64,000 nucleotides of DNA, from assembly GCA_003342815.1 (NCBI GenBank), contig PTEX01000474.1, positions 1-64,000 of the forward strand. Direction: 5' to 3'. The notes below the pieces were generated by a model that saw only the letters and a list, made by a program, of their open reading frames with translations, was not told the DNA's origin and did not search any database. This document shows positions 11,771 to 25,500 of this stretch, in pieces (within the stretch, counting starts at the first letter, position 1; each line of letters opens with the position of its first letter). The DNA is from Eudromia elegans (taxonomy: Eukaryota > Chordata > Aves > Tinamiformes > Tinamidae). The translations under genes and the position numbers were made by a program.

Positions 11771-14700
11771 CATTGTTTTCTCTATCCTGTCACTGCTCTT
11801 TAGTAGTCCCACTAGAGCCTTAACCCTGCATTTCTAGTAAGTAACACAAAATCGAGCTGGGAAACCCGACTCATAAGTGATAACCATAACACCGCTCCAG
11901 AGGTTTTCTCCTGGTCCTCAGAAACCCCAAAGCCTCTGTGGAAAATGGTATGCCTAAAAACGTGGAGATATTCTGCTGAGTCACTCAATGCCAGGTGCCA
12001 AAATCCTTCACGGAGAGATTTTCAGAGACTCGAGAGCTGAGTCATGCCTGCAGATAGGGCTCTTGGAAAGGAAGCTCAGGTTGAGGTTTAGGCTTTCTTC
12101 AGTTTTTTTAAAAAACAGACATGTCAAATCCCAGAAAAGGGTTAAGTTCAGACATGAAGTCAGCGAGCTCTGATGGAAATGAGTCGCAGGGCGTTTCATG
12201 GTGCTTTAGCTCCTCCCTAACCAGCAGCTGGCAAAATATGCAGATTTTTCTCTTTAAGAGCTGCAAACTGCCAAACCACTCTTAAGCCTTAAATTTGTGC
12301 TGCTGGAGTGAGCAAACTATTTATAGAATAACAAATTAAATGAGTTTGCTGGACTTAATTCATATTTGGTGACTTCACCAAGTTACATAAGAGTAGATTT
12401 CAAGTCACCACCTTTGGATAATTCTTTTTTAGCCTTTTCCCATTTTTTTTTCCTGTTGCTTTGCAACATCTACTTTGTATGATCAGAGCTGGGCACCATT
12501 TTTTTTTTTTTCAGGACTATTTAAATTGGTATATTTCTGACATTTTTTCTTTCTATCAGAGTTCTGTTGCTGCGACCTGGTCCTGGCCATCCCCAGCACA
12601 GAGCTGCTCAGCACCCTGCTGCAGTCAGCGGGACCTACTGGCCTCCATAAGTCTGTGTATAGGATTGTCCTATAGTCTACGCCTGATAGCACGGGAGTCA
12701 TCTCGGAAGAGATGGGAAGCATATTCAAATTCTTTAATACTCACCAAAAGAGAGTTCAGAATAAAATATTGTCCCTACAAAATACTGGCCAATTGTTAGC
12801 AAAAGGGTTTTATTAAAAAATATTTCATGATTTGCATAATGGACAAAAGACAGATAACATACTTTAACAGAAACGCTGAAATTCTGAACTGAGCACCCAG
12901 AGTCCAAGGAGTTACGGATCTTGAGCACTTCTGAAACACTATTTGAACTCCCCCAATTGAGATATAGACAGCTACATTGACAAAATGTTGACCTTTCTGA
13001 TAACACAATTTTGAACACTGAGACAAAACCTTCAGCTAAGGACACAATCTATTTATAATCCACAGGAACACAGAGAACCACTTTCCTACTGCAAACAGCT
13101 CCTATAAACTGCTGAGAACTTCTCACAGGACGATAGGCAAGCCCAGCTGCCAATAAAGTCCAAGTGCTCTGCAGGATGCCCGCAGCTTCAGCGAAGCGGA
13201 GCTCTAGTTCTCAGCCTCTGGGAAGCAGCAATAAGGCAGCACATCCGCATCAGCTTGCAAGGCCTCTTTCAGCTCGTCAGGTGAAGGACCGTTTTTCCTA
13301 TTTCTGGATACATCATGGCAGCACGTGATCTTTTGATTGGAATAAGGATTTAGTGTGATTTTCTAGAGCATTGTTGAATCTAACTGCCTTTTCAAATCTC
13401 GGTGTCTAGCTAAGAGCCCCTACTCCTTTTCAAATGCAGCATCTTTCGAGGAGCTAAAGCAGCAGCCCAGGGATGGTTTTGGCATCTCTGGCTAGCACGG
13501 CCCGTGGTGGAAAGCAGCAGTCAGGGTCACATGAGAAGGTGTGTCGTGTTTCCTCTGGTTAACGGGGACAGTAAAGCACCCCCTGGGGACTGTGTTGCAG
13601 CTGAAACATTTCCTCTGTTGTAAACAAGTGGTCCCTACGAAAGAACCAGCTGAAAGGGCCTGCCGGATGAAATGTGCTTCGCTCAGCTTGGCTTCCCTCC
13701 TGGTGACACAGACCAGCAGCCTGTGCCACTGAGCCAGTGACCAGGTCCTGCAGCCTTCAAGCGTCATAACCTTTTGAGCATCGTTCACAGGCTTACGAGG
13801 TACTTAAGTTCATGAACAAGGAACTGAGAGAACAAACATAGCATGAAACCTGTTAATATGATCTCCAATTGTGTTCATAAACTGAGGGTGTTCTGGTATT
13901 TTGGAACTTCAGATTTTTGGGTAAAAACAGACCTGAAACGTAAAAAGCAGCTGAGAGTTTCAGGCTTAAGGCTTAACTTCAGGGTTCTTAATGACTTAGC
14001 TGAAACGAGGAGATAGAAACCAGTCCTGGGCTTGCCTTTAAATATTTTAAAGCTCTGCTACTCAACAATCTAAATGATCTAAATATTGTGTTGGCATATG
14101 AGGGAAAAAAAAGGCAAGGGGAAGTCGATTTTAAGCAAAAGTCAGATACGGCTTCAATTCTACCCTAAAAAGGAGAATTTAAATGAGGTGTTGGAATGCA
14201 CTTTAGATGTTTAACTTTCAGTTTTAACAAGCTCTCAAGTGGTGTTTGAAGCAGGGGTTAAATCCAACCTTTGAATCAGACAGGGCTGAGGAATCAGACA
14301 CGAGAGGAATGTGATACTGCTTCAGCCGGAGGTTATTAGCAGCGTAACCAACGTCTCTGTGGTGGAAGCTGAGGAGAGCAGCGGCGCTATCAAACAACCT
14401 GCTGCACTCTGGAGCTCCTCAGAGTGATAAAGGTTTCCTGTGTTCTCAAATGCAGTTATCTATTATGCTCCAAACACTTAATTTTTCATTAAAAGGCTCC
14501 TAATGTCCTCAGCAGGCAATATGTACCTAGTGCTTCTGTATCTCTGGAAAAGGCTGGGCTGGAAATATAGAAGTGACTCCACAAACAAACAAAGCAGTAA
14601 CCACACACAGGCTGTGATATTTTTCCTGATACACTGAGTACAGTCATGATGACGAAGTGAAAGACGTTACCAAAGGTGATGTGGGCAAGTCACCGCCGCC

Positions 14701-17700
14701 TGTTGCACAGCAATACCTGCAAACACACAGGACTCCTCCCTAAATAATGGCCTGTAAATTGTTCATACATCTCCAGGACTAACTGACACACCTGGGGAAG
14801 GCAGCGATGCTGTCACCGCTGAACTGGGATGTAACACGGAATTTGGCCCGTTTGCTGTGTGAGATGAGCACAGAAGGAGAATCACCAGAGTGCTCTGTGG
14901 CGAGGGCAGCACAAACGAGCGTGCAAGTTCTATTACCATTATTATAATGGCTCAAACAAGCATGATGCACATCCGAGAAATGCTTTGACAGAGATTAGAT
15001 TTCAGCTATAGAATCCAGATAACTTGATGTCCTTAATTCTTCTATTCAATTAGATTGATGTAAAAGGCTGTGAGGCTTCTTTTCCACTTTGCTTTCCTTG
15101 GCGAACTCTAACATCATTCAGAAGAGAGCTACTCAGGCCCCAAGTCATTGCAGGCCCTGCAGAAAGGCCGGAGGACTTTCCTCTCTGCCTCACTGAAAAG
15201 AGATTTGAAATTTGCTCCTGATACTCCCTCTCCATTCCAGACAGATCCCTAATGCTTCAGAGGAGAGAGATGCTGCGTGAGAGACAATGAGACACAATGA
15301 GACACGAGAGAGGTGAGGGCCTTCTTTTGTCCTTCCCTCTCCATGCCTAACTCCAGCTGGATGGATGTCAGAGGGATAGATTTATATCCAGTGCTTGCTC
15401 TGAGTTTATCTGCATTCACATTGGTACTTAACATGCAATACGCAGTAACAGTTGTGTCCAGCTGGGAATGGCAATTCCTTCTGCAGTGCAGTCAAGGAGC
15501 CCCCCACGACTAGCGACTGGTGAGGAGTGGAACTGCAGCCCAAGCACTAGCGTTGAGAAATAAAAAGGCCAATATTGCGTGTTCAGAATGTGGCTCCAGC
15601 ACTGCTCAGGCTTCTCTTCCTCTCTTCTGCTTCCTGAACTGATAGAGAGATCAGTGCCATATGAAGGAAGGATGTCATCTTTATGTGCACTTAGGATCCT
15701 TGTGGGATGCTTGTAAACTAGATTGGTTCCTTCCTCATCACAGGCTCTGGCAAAGGTTTAAATCCTGTTTCGATCAGACTGAGAAAAGCTTCAGGAGGAG
15801 TCTATCCCTTCAGGATAAAAGCAGGTACTTCCTTCCTTTGAAATGATCCCACGTTCTTGTACTGACATCCCACTTATTCTGCTGGCTCCCTTTTTGTGGC
15901 TCTCACCTGCCTCCTGGTGCTCTGACAAACAGCCAAATGCTGCTTTTCAGTGTCTTGGCTGGTGGCAAGTTGATTTAGCACCACAGTCCCCTGCTGAGGT
16001 CTAAACTTCACGGCCTTTTGGAGAAGACTGTCTTAGCCCTTTCACTTGCAGGTGCTTAGTGCTGGGTTAAATGTAAGTATGAGAAAAGCACATGGAGGGA
16101 ATACAGCCCTAGTTAGGTGATACAAATAAAGGAAATGGTTCCAGGCTGCAAGAATGGTAACCTGCTTCTGCACATTACAGAAGACCCCTCTGCTTGGGTC
16201 CTCTTTGTCAATCCCAGCAGGAGCATCCCACTCAGTCACAAACTGGGGAAGGGACCACTCCAGGGGATGTTATATAGTACATTATACTACAAGTGTTCAG
16301 AAACTGCAAAAATCTTTCTCTTCAAAACAAATACAATGCTAGACAACAAGAAAATCTGCTGTATCCTACACACCCCCTAAACCCTGGCATCTCTATCCCA
16401 AAGATTGCTGCATCCTCCTCCACCTGTTTGATTGGCCAGATGATGAGGCATCGCATCAGTTAAAGAAACCTACAGCCAAAGGAAAACCACATCAATTGGA
16501 AGGAAAGATCCATTTATTCTAATAGCACTTAGCAAGAGAAGAAAACCCTTCTAGAGCCATGATGCTGGCTTACAGTTTAATTAATACCCTTTGCCAGAAT
16601 AAATTACTATCATGAGGCAAATGGCCTAGCCCAGGCTATGCGGACACTTGCCAAAAGAAAGCAATTCTAAGAGATGCTACAGGGAACTCTCTGCAGCTTT
16701 CCTGTCATTCGCAGTGTATTTCGTGTTGAACTTAGACCAAATACAAGATACGTTCTGCAAATTTCTCTTCAGGCTGCCAGAAAAGTCAGGCATCTCCTTA
16801 ACACAACAGATCTAGGGGGACCCGCAATGATTTGGGAAGATCCTTTTAACCCAAAATTGTTTAAGTCAGGAAAGAGCCTGCAAAAATGGAGACACAAAAT
16901 TGGGAAAGGCAAAAGACATCAGCACTGGGTTAAGACCTATACACTGGAAATTAATCTCTTGTTCTTCTCCTTTGCTTTTCTCCCGAGCATCATTACAGTA
17001 CAGAGAACAGAGACAGAAGAGGACAGGAAAACACCTGATGTGTCGCATGCAGCAGCTGCTAGGGAACACAGAGGGGCAAACAACTGTCCTGCAGCCTGCA
17101 AGCTTTAATACTTCTATCAGATTTCCAAATGCTTAATAATGTTTTTGTTGTTGTTGTTGATTTAGCACAATGTTTAGCTCAATGTTTAACAAAGTATTCA
17201 CTTGTATTGCAAAAATCACTGAAAATGTCTTTCCATTCCACAGAAACTGCAAGTAATTCTGCACATAAAGTACTCAGGAATCACGACAATAGTATTCCAT
17301 GCACAAGAAAACATGCAGCAAGCTTGATTAACACTTTATACAAAGGTGTATCTGTTTTTCACAAGGGTCTGAGTTACACTGGGAGCAGGATCAGTTTCTG
17401 ATTCTGTGCTCCTGAGAACATGCAGCATTTCTACAAGGCCTCTTGATCTGCTATTCAGAGCATTCAGCCAACATATCCACCTTCTCTTCCTAAATTTCTG
17501 TTCTCTCTTTACCAAATCACTGCAAAATGCACTCAGCAGTAACAGATTAGTATTTCTCAGCAGCCACCATCTCAATGTGTTGTTCCTCCAACCATCCTCC
17601 AACTACTTGTTGTTCCAAATCCTATTCCATTCCTTATAAGGCTACTCGAGCCATAGGAAAAGGAACTGTTTTGCTTTTTGTAGGATGAAAGACCAAAATG

Positions 17701-17854
17701 AAACAACATCCTCTAAATAATCAGGATAACTCTATAAAGGTTACCAGGATTAGGCCGATTTGCCCCCATGAGAATTTACAGCGTCCTTTGTTTATCTGCA
17801 AAACATATCCTGCACAGCCAATTAAGGCTTCTTCCAGCTTGAGACCTTGGAACT
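11771..17854. other. Intergenic, no gene recognised
   Basis: Mixed-composition DNA with short chance frames. The largest (16674-17108, 144 codons) has no recognisable domain. A small 10-bp tandem motif (gagacacaat-like) occurs at 15276-15305. No tRNA or other structured RNA was recognised by eye. Confidence 0.55.
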
Positions 17855-18090
17855 GATCTTATTTCATACTTTCATTAATGACCTTGGCACAAGAAAATGA
17901 AAACAAGCTAATGAAACCAGTGCATATCACGAGATTGAAAGGCTTTGTCAATGCAGAAGAGGACCAGTGTATTGCACACGTGGACTGAGTGACACAGACA
18001 GGATAAAACTGAAGATCATGGTGTATTAAGCAACATATTTAGGGATTAACATCAGAATTTCTGCTACAAATCTGCAAGCCCATTATTCAG
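17855..18090 (+). mobile_element. Old, diverged CR1-like LINE fragment
   Basis: The phrase cattaatgaccttggcaca, followed by an A-rich stretch and later ggataaaactgaa, resembles the reverse-transcriptase region of CR1-type LINEs ('attaatgaccttggcac...gatgacacaaaactg'). Many changes and no open frame point to an ancient insertion. The limits are approximate. Confidence 0.5.
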
Positions 18091-19424
18091 TAGCAAAATA
18101 GAAGGACTGCACACTTCCAGCTGAGCACATTCTGACAACCCCTTGCTAATGTAATGCACGGCTGAGAAACCTAAATGTGTTGTCAAGAGGTATAAGATTC
18201 ATTTCCATCAGTAAGAGAGAGAAGAAGAAAGAGAGAATGTGCTAGCACCACAAGTCCTACTGAGATCCCACTGGGCTGTTCCAGCATGCCAAGTATTCTG
18301 TGTTGCACATTGACAAATCCATGTTGCACAGGTCCTGAGGCTGCTTGGAGTGCCCGAGAGCCTCCTGTACAGGAGCCTGCCAACCCAGCAGTCTCTCACC
18401 TTGACACATGTCCAGAATTTGCACAATGTCCAAAGACATTGGAGAAGGGTGGAGGGATAAGAAGGGAAGGCAGTAGCAGTGTTTTGGTCTGAAAAATAAA
18501 CGAGACTCCATGAATCAGTTCAGACTGCAAATTGGGAGTTTTCTATCCCATTAGGCAGATTCCTACACATGGAAAGAAGCACATAAACATTCTCAGAAAA
18601 AAAAAATCCTTAGCTGCCTGAGAAGCAGCTCAACTCAGCGTTCTTAGGAGCTGCCTTAGCAAAATGCCAAAAAGTAAGTGAATCTTCCTTGCCAAATTGG
18701 AGCAGACATTATCATTTACTTCCAAATAACCAAACGCTTCTTTTTGGTTCAGGTTTCTCAGCTGTGAAGTCTTTCCTGGTGTTTTGATATCTGATCCCAT
18801 TTTCCCCCAATCTGCTCACCCATTCCCTCTCCTCCAGCTCAACCCATTCCTTCCACATGTTACCAACAGGCGTGTGAGGCATGAGATGAATTAAAGAAGG
18901 GAATATCTCATAAGAGGATCTTCTGCTTAAACACAGGTTTCAAGTAGGTCTTTTGCCATGAAGCAGCATCAATATTTCAGGAGCATGAACCCAGTGAAAA
19001 GGCAAAGCTGAGTAGGGGCCAGGCAATCATTTGACAATGTTGGAGATGCCAAGATTTAGTCATCCTAAGTTTCAGATATGAGAATATAACATAGAGGGGA
19101 AAAAAAAGAATTGCAAACTTTTTTAAGGGCCATAGGAAACATTCGTGCTTTGATTCCTCTCCTGCAACTCCTGGAAGTCTTCTTGGAAACACCCTCAGGT
19201 TCTGAGGCTACCACAAATAATCACAGGATGGTTTTTTATAGTTTCCTTTTTTTTTTTCTTTTTACTCTAAACGAATTCCATCCTCAACAAATGCCGGAAT
19301 CTTCAAGGAAAAGAAGTTTTTAGCCACCTTCTCAGCCGCATCAAGCTCTGCTGTCATCACTGATGCAGATAAAAAAAATTGGGAATACCCTTTTGACTAC
19401 TGAGGCCAAGGATTTACTGTGCAG
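18091..19424. other. Intergenic, no gene recognised
   Basis: Short chance frames only. A (T)-rich run occurs near 19246-19264. Nothing else was recognised. Confidence 0.55.
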
Positions 19425-19905
19425 GTGTAGGCTAGCGCTCAACGTCTTAATTAATGATCTAGAAAAGAGTGAACAGGGTCAGCTTAGAAGTGACACAATG
19501 TTATTTGACAGTCAGCACAGAAGCTTGAGATGTGGCTGTGGGTAAGTACATACATACCAACAAATGCTGGTTGAATGAACAACATAAAATAGAGGAAACA
19601 CCATGTTTTCAAGTGTAGTCTTGGAAGAAATTATCTGACTATTGATGTGGTCAGCAAAACAAGAACACTACCAGCATGTTCAGCATCACTCTGAAAAGCT
19701 GACAAGCATAAGGAAGAGTCAGACAGACAAAAATAGAAAATCCAGAAGTATTAAACCACTCTCTAAATCAATATATACGCACCTTGAAATCTGTGTTCAG
19801 TCCTGATTTCCCCCACCACAATGACAGATGAAAAATGGAAGTTTAATAGAAGTGTAACATAAGAATTTCAGAAGCATGGATGGACTAAATGATATGCAAA
19901 TTCTA
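19425..19905 (+). mobile_element. Ancient CR1/L3-type LINE fragment
   Basis: Characteristic phrases appear in the right order: taattaatgatctagaaaag, then gtgaacagggtcagct, and about 300 bp later an 'accttgaaatctgtgttcagtcctg' type stretch, followed by agaagcatggatggactaaatg. These follow the end of the ORF2 region of old vertebrate CR1/L3 elements. The copy is full of indels and has no coding capacity. The family call is from pattern memory and the boundaries are rough. Confidence 0.55.
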
Positions 19906-21394
19906 CAATGGATGTATTAGAAGAATCTTAAAGCAATTAATTAAACACAAAGGACACACATGTTCACAAGAGACAACACTTTCCTCTGATTTATACTGGA
20001 TTAAAATGTGGCCTTAATGTGAGTCATAAGGAGTTTGTGCTCTGGGAAAGCCAAGTGCTAAATGATTCCTAATGACAACCATCCTACTTATCAGACCCTA
20101 CAAATACTGCCCATTCAAACCAATTAAACTTCTATGTGCCCAGAATACTAATAAACCCAACTGCATCAGCAATACAGAACAGTCCTCTTCAGCTGAAAAT
20201 GCTTGACTTTGAATTTTTTAAAGTTTTTAAGTGTGAAGCAAAAGGGAAAAATCACACTCCCCACCAAATGACACTTTAAACGTAGTATGAGATGTAGTCC
20301 TGTGTATAGACCTCATCTAGGATCTGACTGGTCTGATTACCATTTTGGTGATAACTGAGTGAACTTACATGAACTTTATTAGTGTACACTCTTTATTGGT
20401 CCATTAGGAGCAAATTTCAGCCCTAATGAACACATATCCCACTGTTCTCGCACTTGCAGACTTTGATTCATGTACATCCTATCTCATTTTATTTAGGAGT
20501 ACAGTTGCTTAAGGAGCTGGAAAGAGACAGACACCTCCAGAAGACGCATCAGGTGGGAAGAATCATCCCCTGGAAATGCCTGTTACCTTCCATAGGCTTC
20601 AAAGAGGTGCTAGGGATACTATGCTCAGAATTTCATCAATTTGGAACTTTGCTTACAGGAAAGATGTCCATCTTTCTGTAGGAATGTCCTGCCAAAGTCT
20701 TGGAAAACAGACTAAGCATTTCTGGCACATATCCTTCTACTAATCTGTAAGAAGAAATTCTACATATTCAGCAAAGGTTTTAACTATTCCGTCAAATAGT
20801 TCCACAAGACGCTAAAACAGCTTCTTAAATTCTCTGTAAACTTATAAAACTGGAGCATTCATTATTTCTCAAATAATTTCCTATCACATAAAATCTTTAG
20901 CATTTCACATTATTACAATACATATTGGTTTTGTCCCCAACTCTGGCTAAATGTTTCCCTGACATCAAGAACGTATCACCAGACAGTTACAATACTCTTC
21001 TAAGGACAGTATTATTTTCACATACGGCTTTTCTGCCCTCAGCGATGACTACCTGCCAATTCTGAAGAACCTTAAATATAGTGATCTCTACCAAAGGATT
21101 GTTTTCTTAGAAAAAAATATGGAATCAAAATGAGCTGTTTGAAGAGGTATAGCTACCTCACTATTCAAAACCATGAACACAACACTAGTATTCCTATTGG
21201 TGGCCTCAAGAGAAAACTGGCCCACTAGTAGGGCAGCTTATGAAACCAGCTCGGAAGCACAGCACTTGCTGAATGATGTCTAAGACATTAAAAACGTTTA
21301 AAGCAGAAACATCTTTCAGAATTGAGAGATGTAACTGAAGATACTTTTGGGAAGGAAGGGAAGAGAAGAGAGGGGAGCAATACAACTGAGGTGC
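19906..21394. other. Intergenic, no gene recognised
   Basis: AT-rich DNA with no long open frame and no repeat recognised. Confidence 0.6.
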
Positions 21395-21866
21395 AAGAGG
21401 GACACGGAGCTTCTAGAGAGGGTCCAGCAATGAGCGACAAAGATGATTAAGGGACTGGAGCATCTATCCTGCGAGGAAAGACTAAGTGAGCTGGGTCTGT
21501 CTAGTCTGGAGAAGACTGAGAGGAGATCCGATCAACATGTACAGGTACATGACAGGAGACGGTAGGGAGGACGGGGCCAAAATTCTTCTTGTTGGTGGCC
21601 AGTGACAGGACAAGAGGTAATGGGTACAAATTGAAACACAGGAAGTTCCATCTCCATGTGAGGAAGAAGTTCTCTGCTGTGAGCGTTACGGAGTCCTGGA
21701 ACAGGCTGCCCAGAAAGGTTGTGAAGTCTCCTTCTCTGGAGATTTTCCAAACCCGCCTGGATGCCACCCTGTGCCCCGTGCTCTAGGTGTCCCTGCTGGA
21801 GCAGGGGGGCTGGATTAGATGATCTCTAGAGGTCCCTTCCAACCTCAATCATTCTGTAACTCTGTA
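21395..21866 (+). mobile_element. CR1 LINE, 5'-truncated 3' end
   Basis: About 470 bp in sense orientation. It runs from a 'gagagggtccagcaatg' segment through the ORF2 C-terminal coding phrase (SDRTRGNGYKLKHRKFHLHV, then WNRLPRKVVKSPSLEIFQTR ending at a stop at 21784) to the tail 'ctggattagatgatctctag...ccttccaacctcaatcattctg'. It is the longest young-looking CR1 copy in the window and is oriented opposite to the copy at 22343. Confidence 0.93.
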
Positions 21867-22342
21867 TGTAATGAAGCAATATATGATGCAGTTAGTCTAT
21901 TGTATAAAACAGCATATTTAAGGAAACAATATACAAAAGCCTTAGATTTTGATGGTTCTTAAGAAAACCATTGTCTTAGACTATTGGACTGTGGAAATAA
22001 CATTAGCATAGTTTTTATTTGTTACCTTGAGAAGGTTGAAGTTGTTAGTTGGTGCATTGAATCTTTGCTTGCCATGTGTCCTAGGAAAAGGTCTTTCAAG
22101 GTTCTCTTATGTAGCATTATTTACGATGTTGATACAGATTGCTTTATGTGACAGGATGATGGCTACAAAATTGTTTTTAGAGTATGAATGCTAATTCTTA
22201 TAAATGCTAATACTTATAAATAATAACAACACCCTTTATTTTCTGTGTCATGTTTTAGAATCACACGTTTCTTCTATATCATGCTCATTGATTCCACAGT
22301 GTATGATGAACAGAGATTTTCCACATTTAAGTGACCAATTTT
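21867..22342. other. Intergenic spacer between two CR1 copies
   Basis: AT-rich DNA with nothing recognised. Confidence 0.6.
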
Positions 22343-22583
22343 CATAAAATCATAGAATGGCTAGGGTTGGAAGGGACCTGTAGAGGTCATCTAGTCCAAC
22401 CCCCCTGCACACGCAGGGTCCCCTAGAGCACGTGGCACAGGGTGATGTCCAGGCAGGTTTTGAAGATCTCCAGAGAAGGAGACTCCACAACCTCTCTGGG
22501 CAGCCTGTTCCAGGGCTCTGTCACCCTCACCGTTAAGAAATTCTTCCTCAAGTTCCTGTGGAACTTTTGGTGCCTCATTTTGT
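22343..22583 (-). mobile_element. CR1 LINE, short 3' fragment
   Basis: The plus strand starts cataaaatcatagaatggc and runs through the CR1 tail and the end of ORF2 to gtggaacttttggtgcctca, where similarity ends. About 240 bp, 5'-truncated. It is close to the pair of copies at 35.4-35.9 kb and differs from them at only a handful of positions, so it belongs to the same subfamily. Confidence 0.93.
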
Positions 22584-25500
22584 ACTAGTCTAGAATTATC
22601 TGCTGTAATATGAGGTGGGGTCACTGAAAAACTAATGGTCATTGAAATGTCTGCTTTGAAAAGATGCTTGTACTCTATATAAGGAAAAGACGGAGATCAC
22701 CTGTTATTTAAAATAACTGAATAGATTAAAAAGGGAGAAAATGGAAACTTGAAAGGACATTTCTCACATACCAGGTGACTGCTTTAACCAATACTGCCAG
22801 AATAGTTTCTTTTTTCCATAAGAAAAGTTCTGCAATCATCTTACGTAAAATAAGAAGTCTGTATTTCTGAAAAGTTTCACAGAGAAGGAAATTCATTTCC
22901 TGCTCTGCTTGCATGACTGTGGCAGGGAAACAACAGAGCACACTGGCCAACCACTGTTCCTCCAATATTGCACCCAGGAAAAAAAAATAATTTTCCAAGA
23001 AAATATCTGAATGAAATGGCTGAGAAGGTAATCAAAAATGTCAGAAGAAGAGGAGACTTTTGAAATATTTCATACACTTAATACAATCTTTTATACTAAA
23101 GCTTTCTCCTTAAAGATCTTGTGATTTTAATGATCCCTGCATAACTTTTATTCACAGGCAAAGATTTACAAAAACATTGTATTTGAACTTACAGAAATTA
23201 AATTAATTCATAGGATTCCCTGTTATTAAGAAGGGGAGCCCTGTTAATTACAAATCAATAACATTTAGCCTTTCAAAAATACTTTACTGAAAGCTACACA
23301 AACAATAATAATTTGATAAGAACAGGAAACATTAAGCTGCACTGGAAGAAGTCCAGTAAAGAAACGGAATGAAATAAATCCTCAAATTCAATTATAATTT
23401 CTCTGATTATCTAATTTGAAAGTCTCTAGTGTTCAAAAACACGGGAATTAAATCTGAAAACTCCTCCCAATGTTACTGTTTTCCATAGAGAACTTCTAGC
23501 ACCTCTAGACGAAATTCCTTTTATAGTCACCTCTGGATAAATTTCATATCTAAATCTCTCCATTCAGGTATCTTCCTGCAGTAATGGTATTACCTGCCAA
23601 TGCAGCAAACAGCCATGAGCAATCTTACTATTTTTTGTGTGCTATATATTGTAAGCAAGCTCATTATATCAACAGCAGAGTGTGCAAAGAAGGAGAAGGC
23701 AAAATGCTCTCTCATTAGGTTTCTCCAGAAGGCAAAATTTCCCCTGGGTAACCTCATCCCAGTAGTGTGGGATGCAATTCATTGCCTGTGCATCTCTTTC
23801 AACAATCTTGAACTTTTTTTCTTGCTTGTAGCCCATGGTTGCTCATCCTCCTTATCTGAGGCTTTCAATAATGTTAATATATGTAGCTAAGTGATACAAT
23901 TTGCATTAGCATTTGCCATCATTAAGCAGCTTGCTTATAATGATGAGATGTAAGTATGGAAACTTTGCTTCAATAAAGCAATGATGAGGTATGTTAACCA
24001 TTTCAATTAATTTAATTATTAAAGATACATGTATAGTGTCCACTGTTCTTGCTTTGACAAAGTATGTTCAGTCTGGTACATATAAATAAATGTCACTCCC
24101 TATCCCCCTAAAGAATTGTTCCATTCTCTATAAAAGCCCTTACAAATTATGTACCAGATACATAACCATAACTAGGTAGAGATCCAGCATGCACTTTTTA
24201 TAGTCCTCAAGTTTCTGATCTTTGCACTTTTTATACTCCTCGAGTTTCTTATCTTTGCATAAGGAAGATGCTCCAAAGCCCTTGTTAAGCTTATAACCAA
24301 GAATCTTGCAATTACATACTATAGAAGAATTCAGTACATACACATCCCAATTCCAACTTAAGCGGATCAAAGATCAAGAACTCTTCAATACTGAAATTGA
24401 AAAAAATAATATCCCTTGAAAAAAAAAAATTCTCAGAGACTTTCTTTAAGCTTTGCTTTAACCTATAAATTTCACTTGAGAAAAGTAGTTACAGCACACT
24501 GTCCCACAGCTAACTCTGATTATCTGCTTTCTTTACATCTGTCTTTTTTGCTGTCTTCTCTCCTCACTTCCTCTAATTTTTATGGTTTGTTTACACTGGG
24601 AATAATTTGCTATTTACAGGTTTGTTGGTATTGCTCCCTTAGCACACACTATTTCCGAATGAAAGTGGCTTTTCTTGTAGAATGGAGTTGCCACATAGGG
24701 AATTACCCTAGCTTGCCTACAGTGGTATCATTACTCATGATTCCTTTACCAGGCAGCTTCCCCCTACATGGAAACACTTGACTTTCATCTACCTATTGAC
24801 CCTAACATTAAACGGCACAGAACAAAAGAAACAAAAACAAAACTCTAGTATCTAGCACATAGAGAGAATTTCATTGGATTTTTTCAGATGATTCTGCCTG
24901 TTCTGTTTTTAACCCTCTCTATCAGCTGATCTAGTAATAGATATTACCCCTCTGCACTAGCTTTGCCTCCGTACATCCGTAGGCAATGCAGCTACACAGC
25001 ACTCTAGGAAACCAAACCAATCACAGTGGTTTGCAATGACCTGCCTGTGGCCCCAGAGTCTTCCTCACACCTTCCTCCTACTCTCAGCTGTGTTTCTTGC
25101 CACGAATCATTGCCCTTGTGTAACTTGGGTGCCTGGTGTCACATCTCCCCTTCAGACATGTGTAGATAGCTGTAGGGGAAGGAGAAGATAGAGATGGAAG
25201 GGAAGAAGTGCAGGGATCAAAGGTATAATGGAAACACCTCTCTGATTGTACTAAACAACCAATTGATGAAGTCTTTCCAAGTACCAGTGCTCTTTATTCA
25301 TTTGTGGTGTACTCCTCTGTGCCCTCTTCCCTCTGATACTACTCTTAAAGCCATGCTAAATGTATAGGGCTTATGCTTTTTGTCCTATGCATTTCATTTT
25401 TATGTCCTGCACATCCATTCCTGCTACCTGCTTTTCTCATTTGTCATGACCATTGGCAAAATAGCAAGAGAGCCAAAAAATCTATACATATCTATTATAA

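Noticed and set aside
21501..21786. Three overlapping frames at 21.5-21.8 kb
   Set aside because: All lie within a CR1 3' end; the plus frame is CR1 ORF2 and the minus frames are its shadows.
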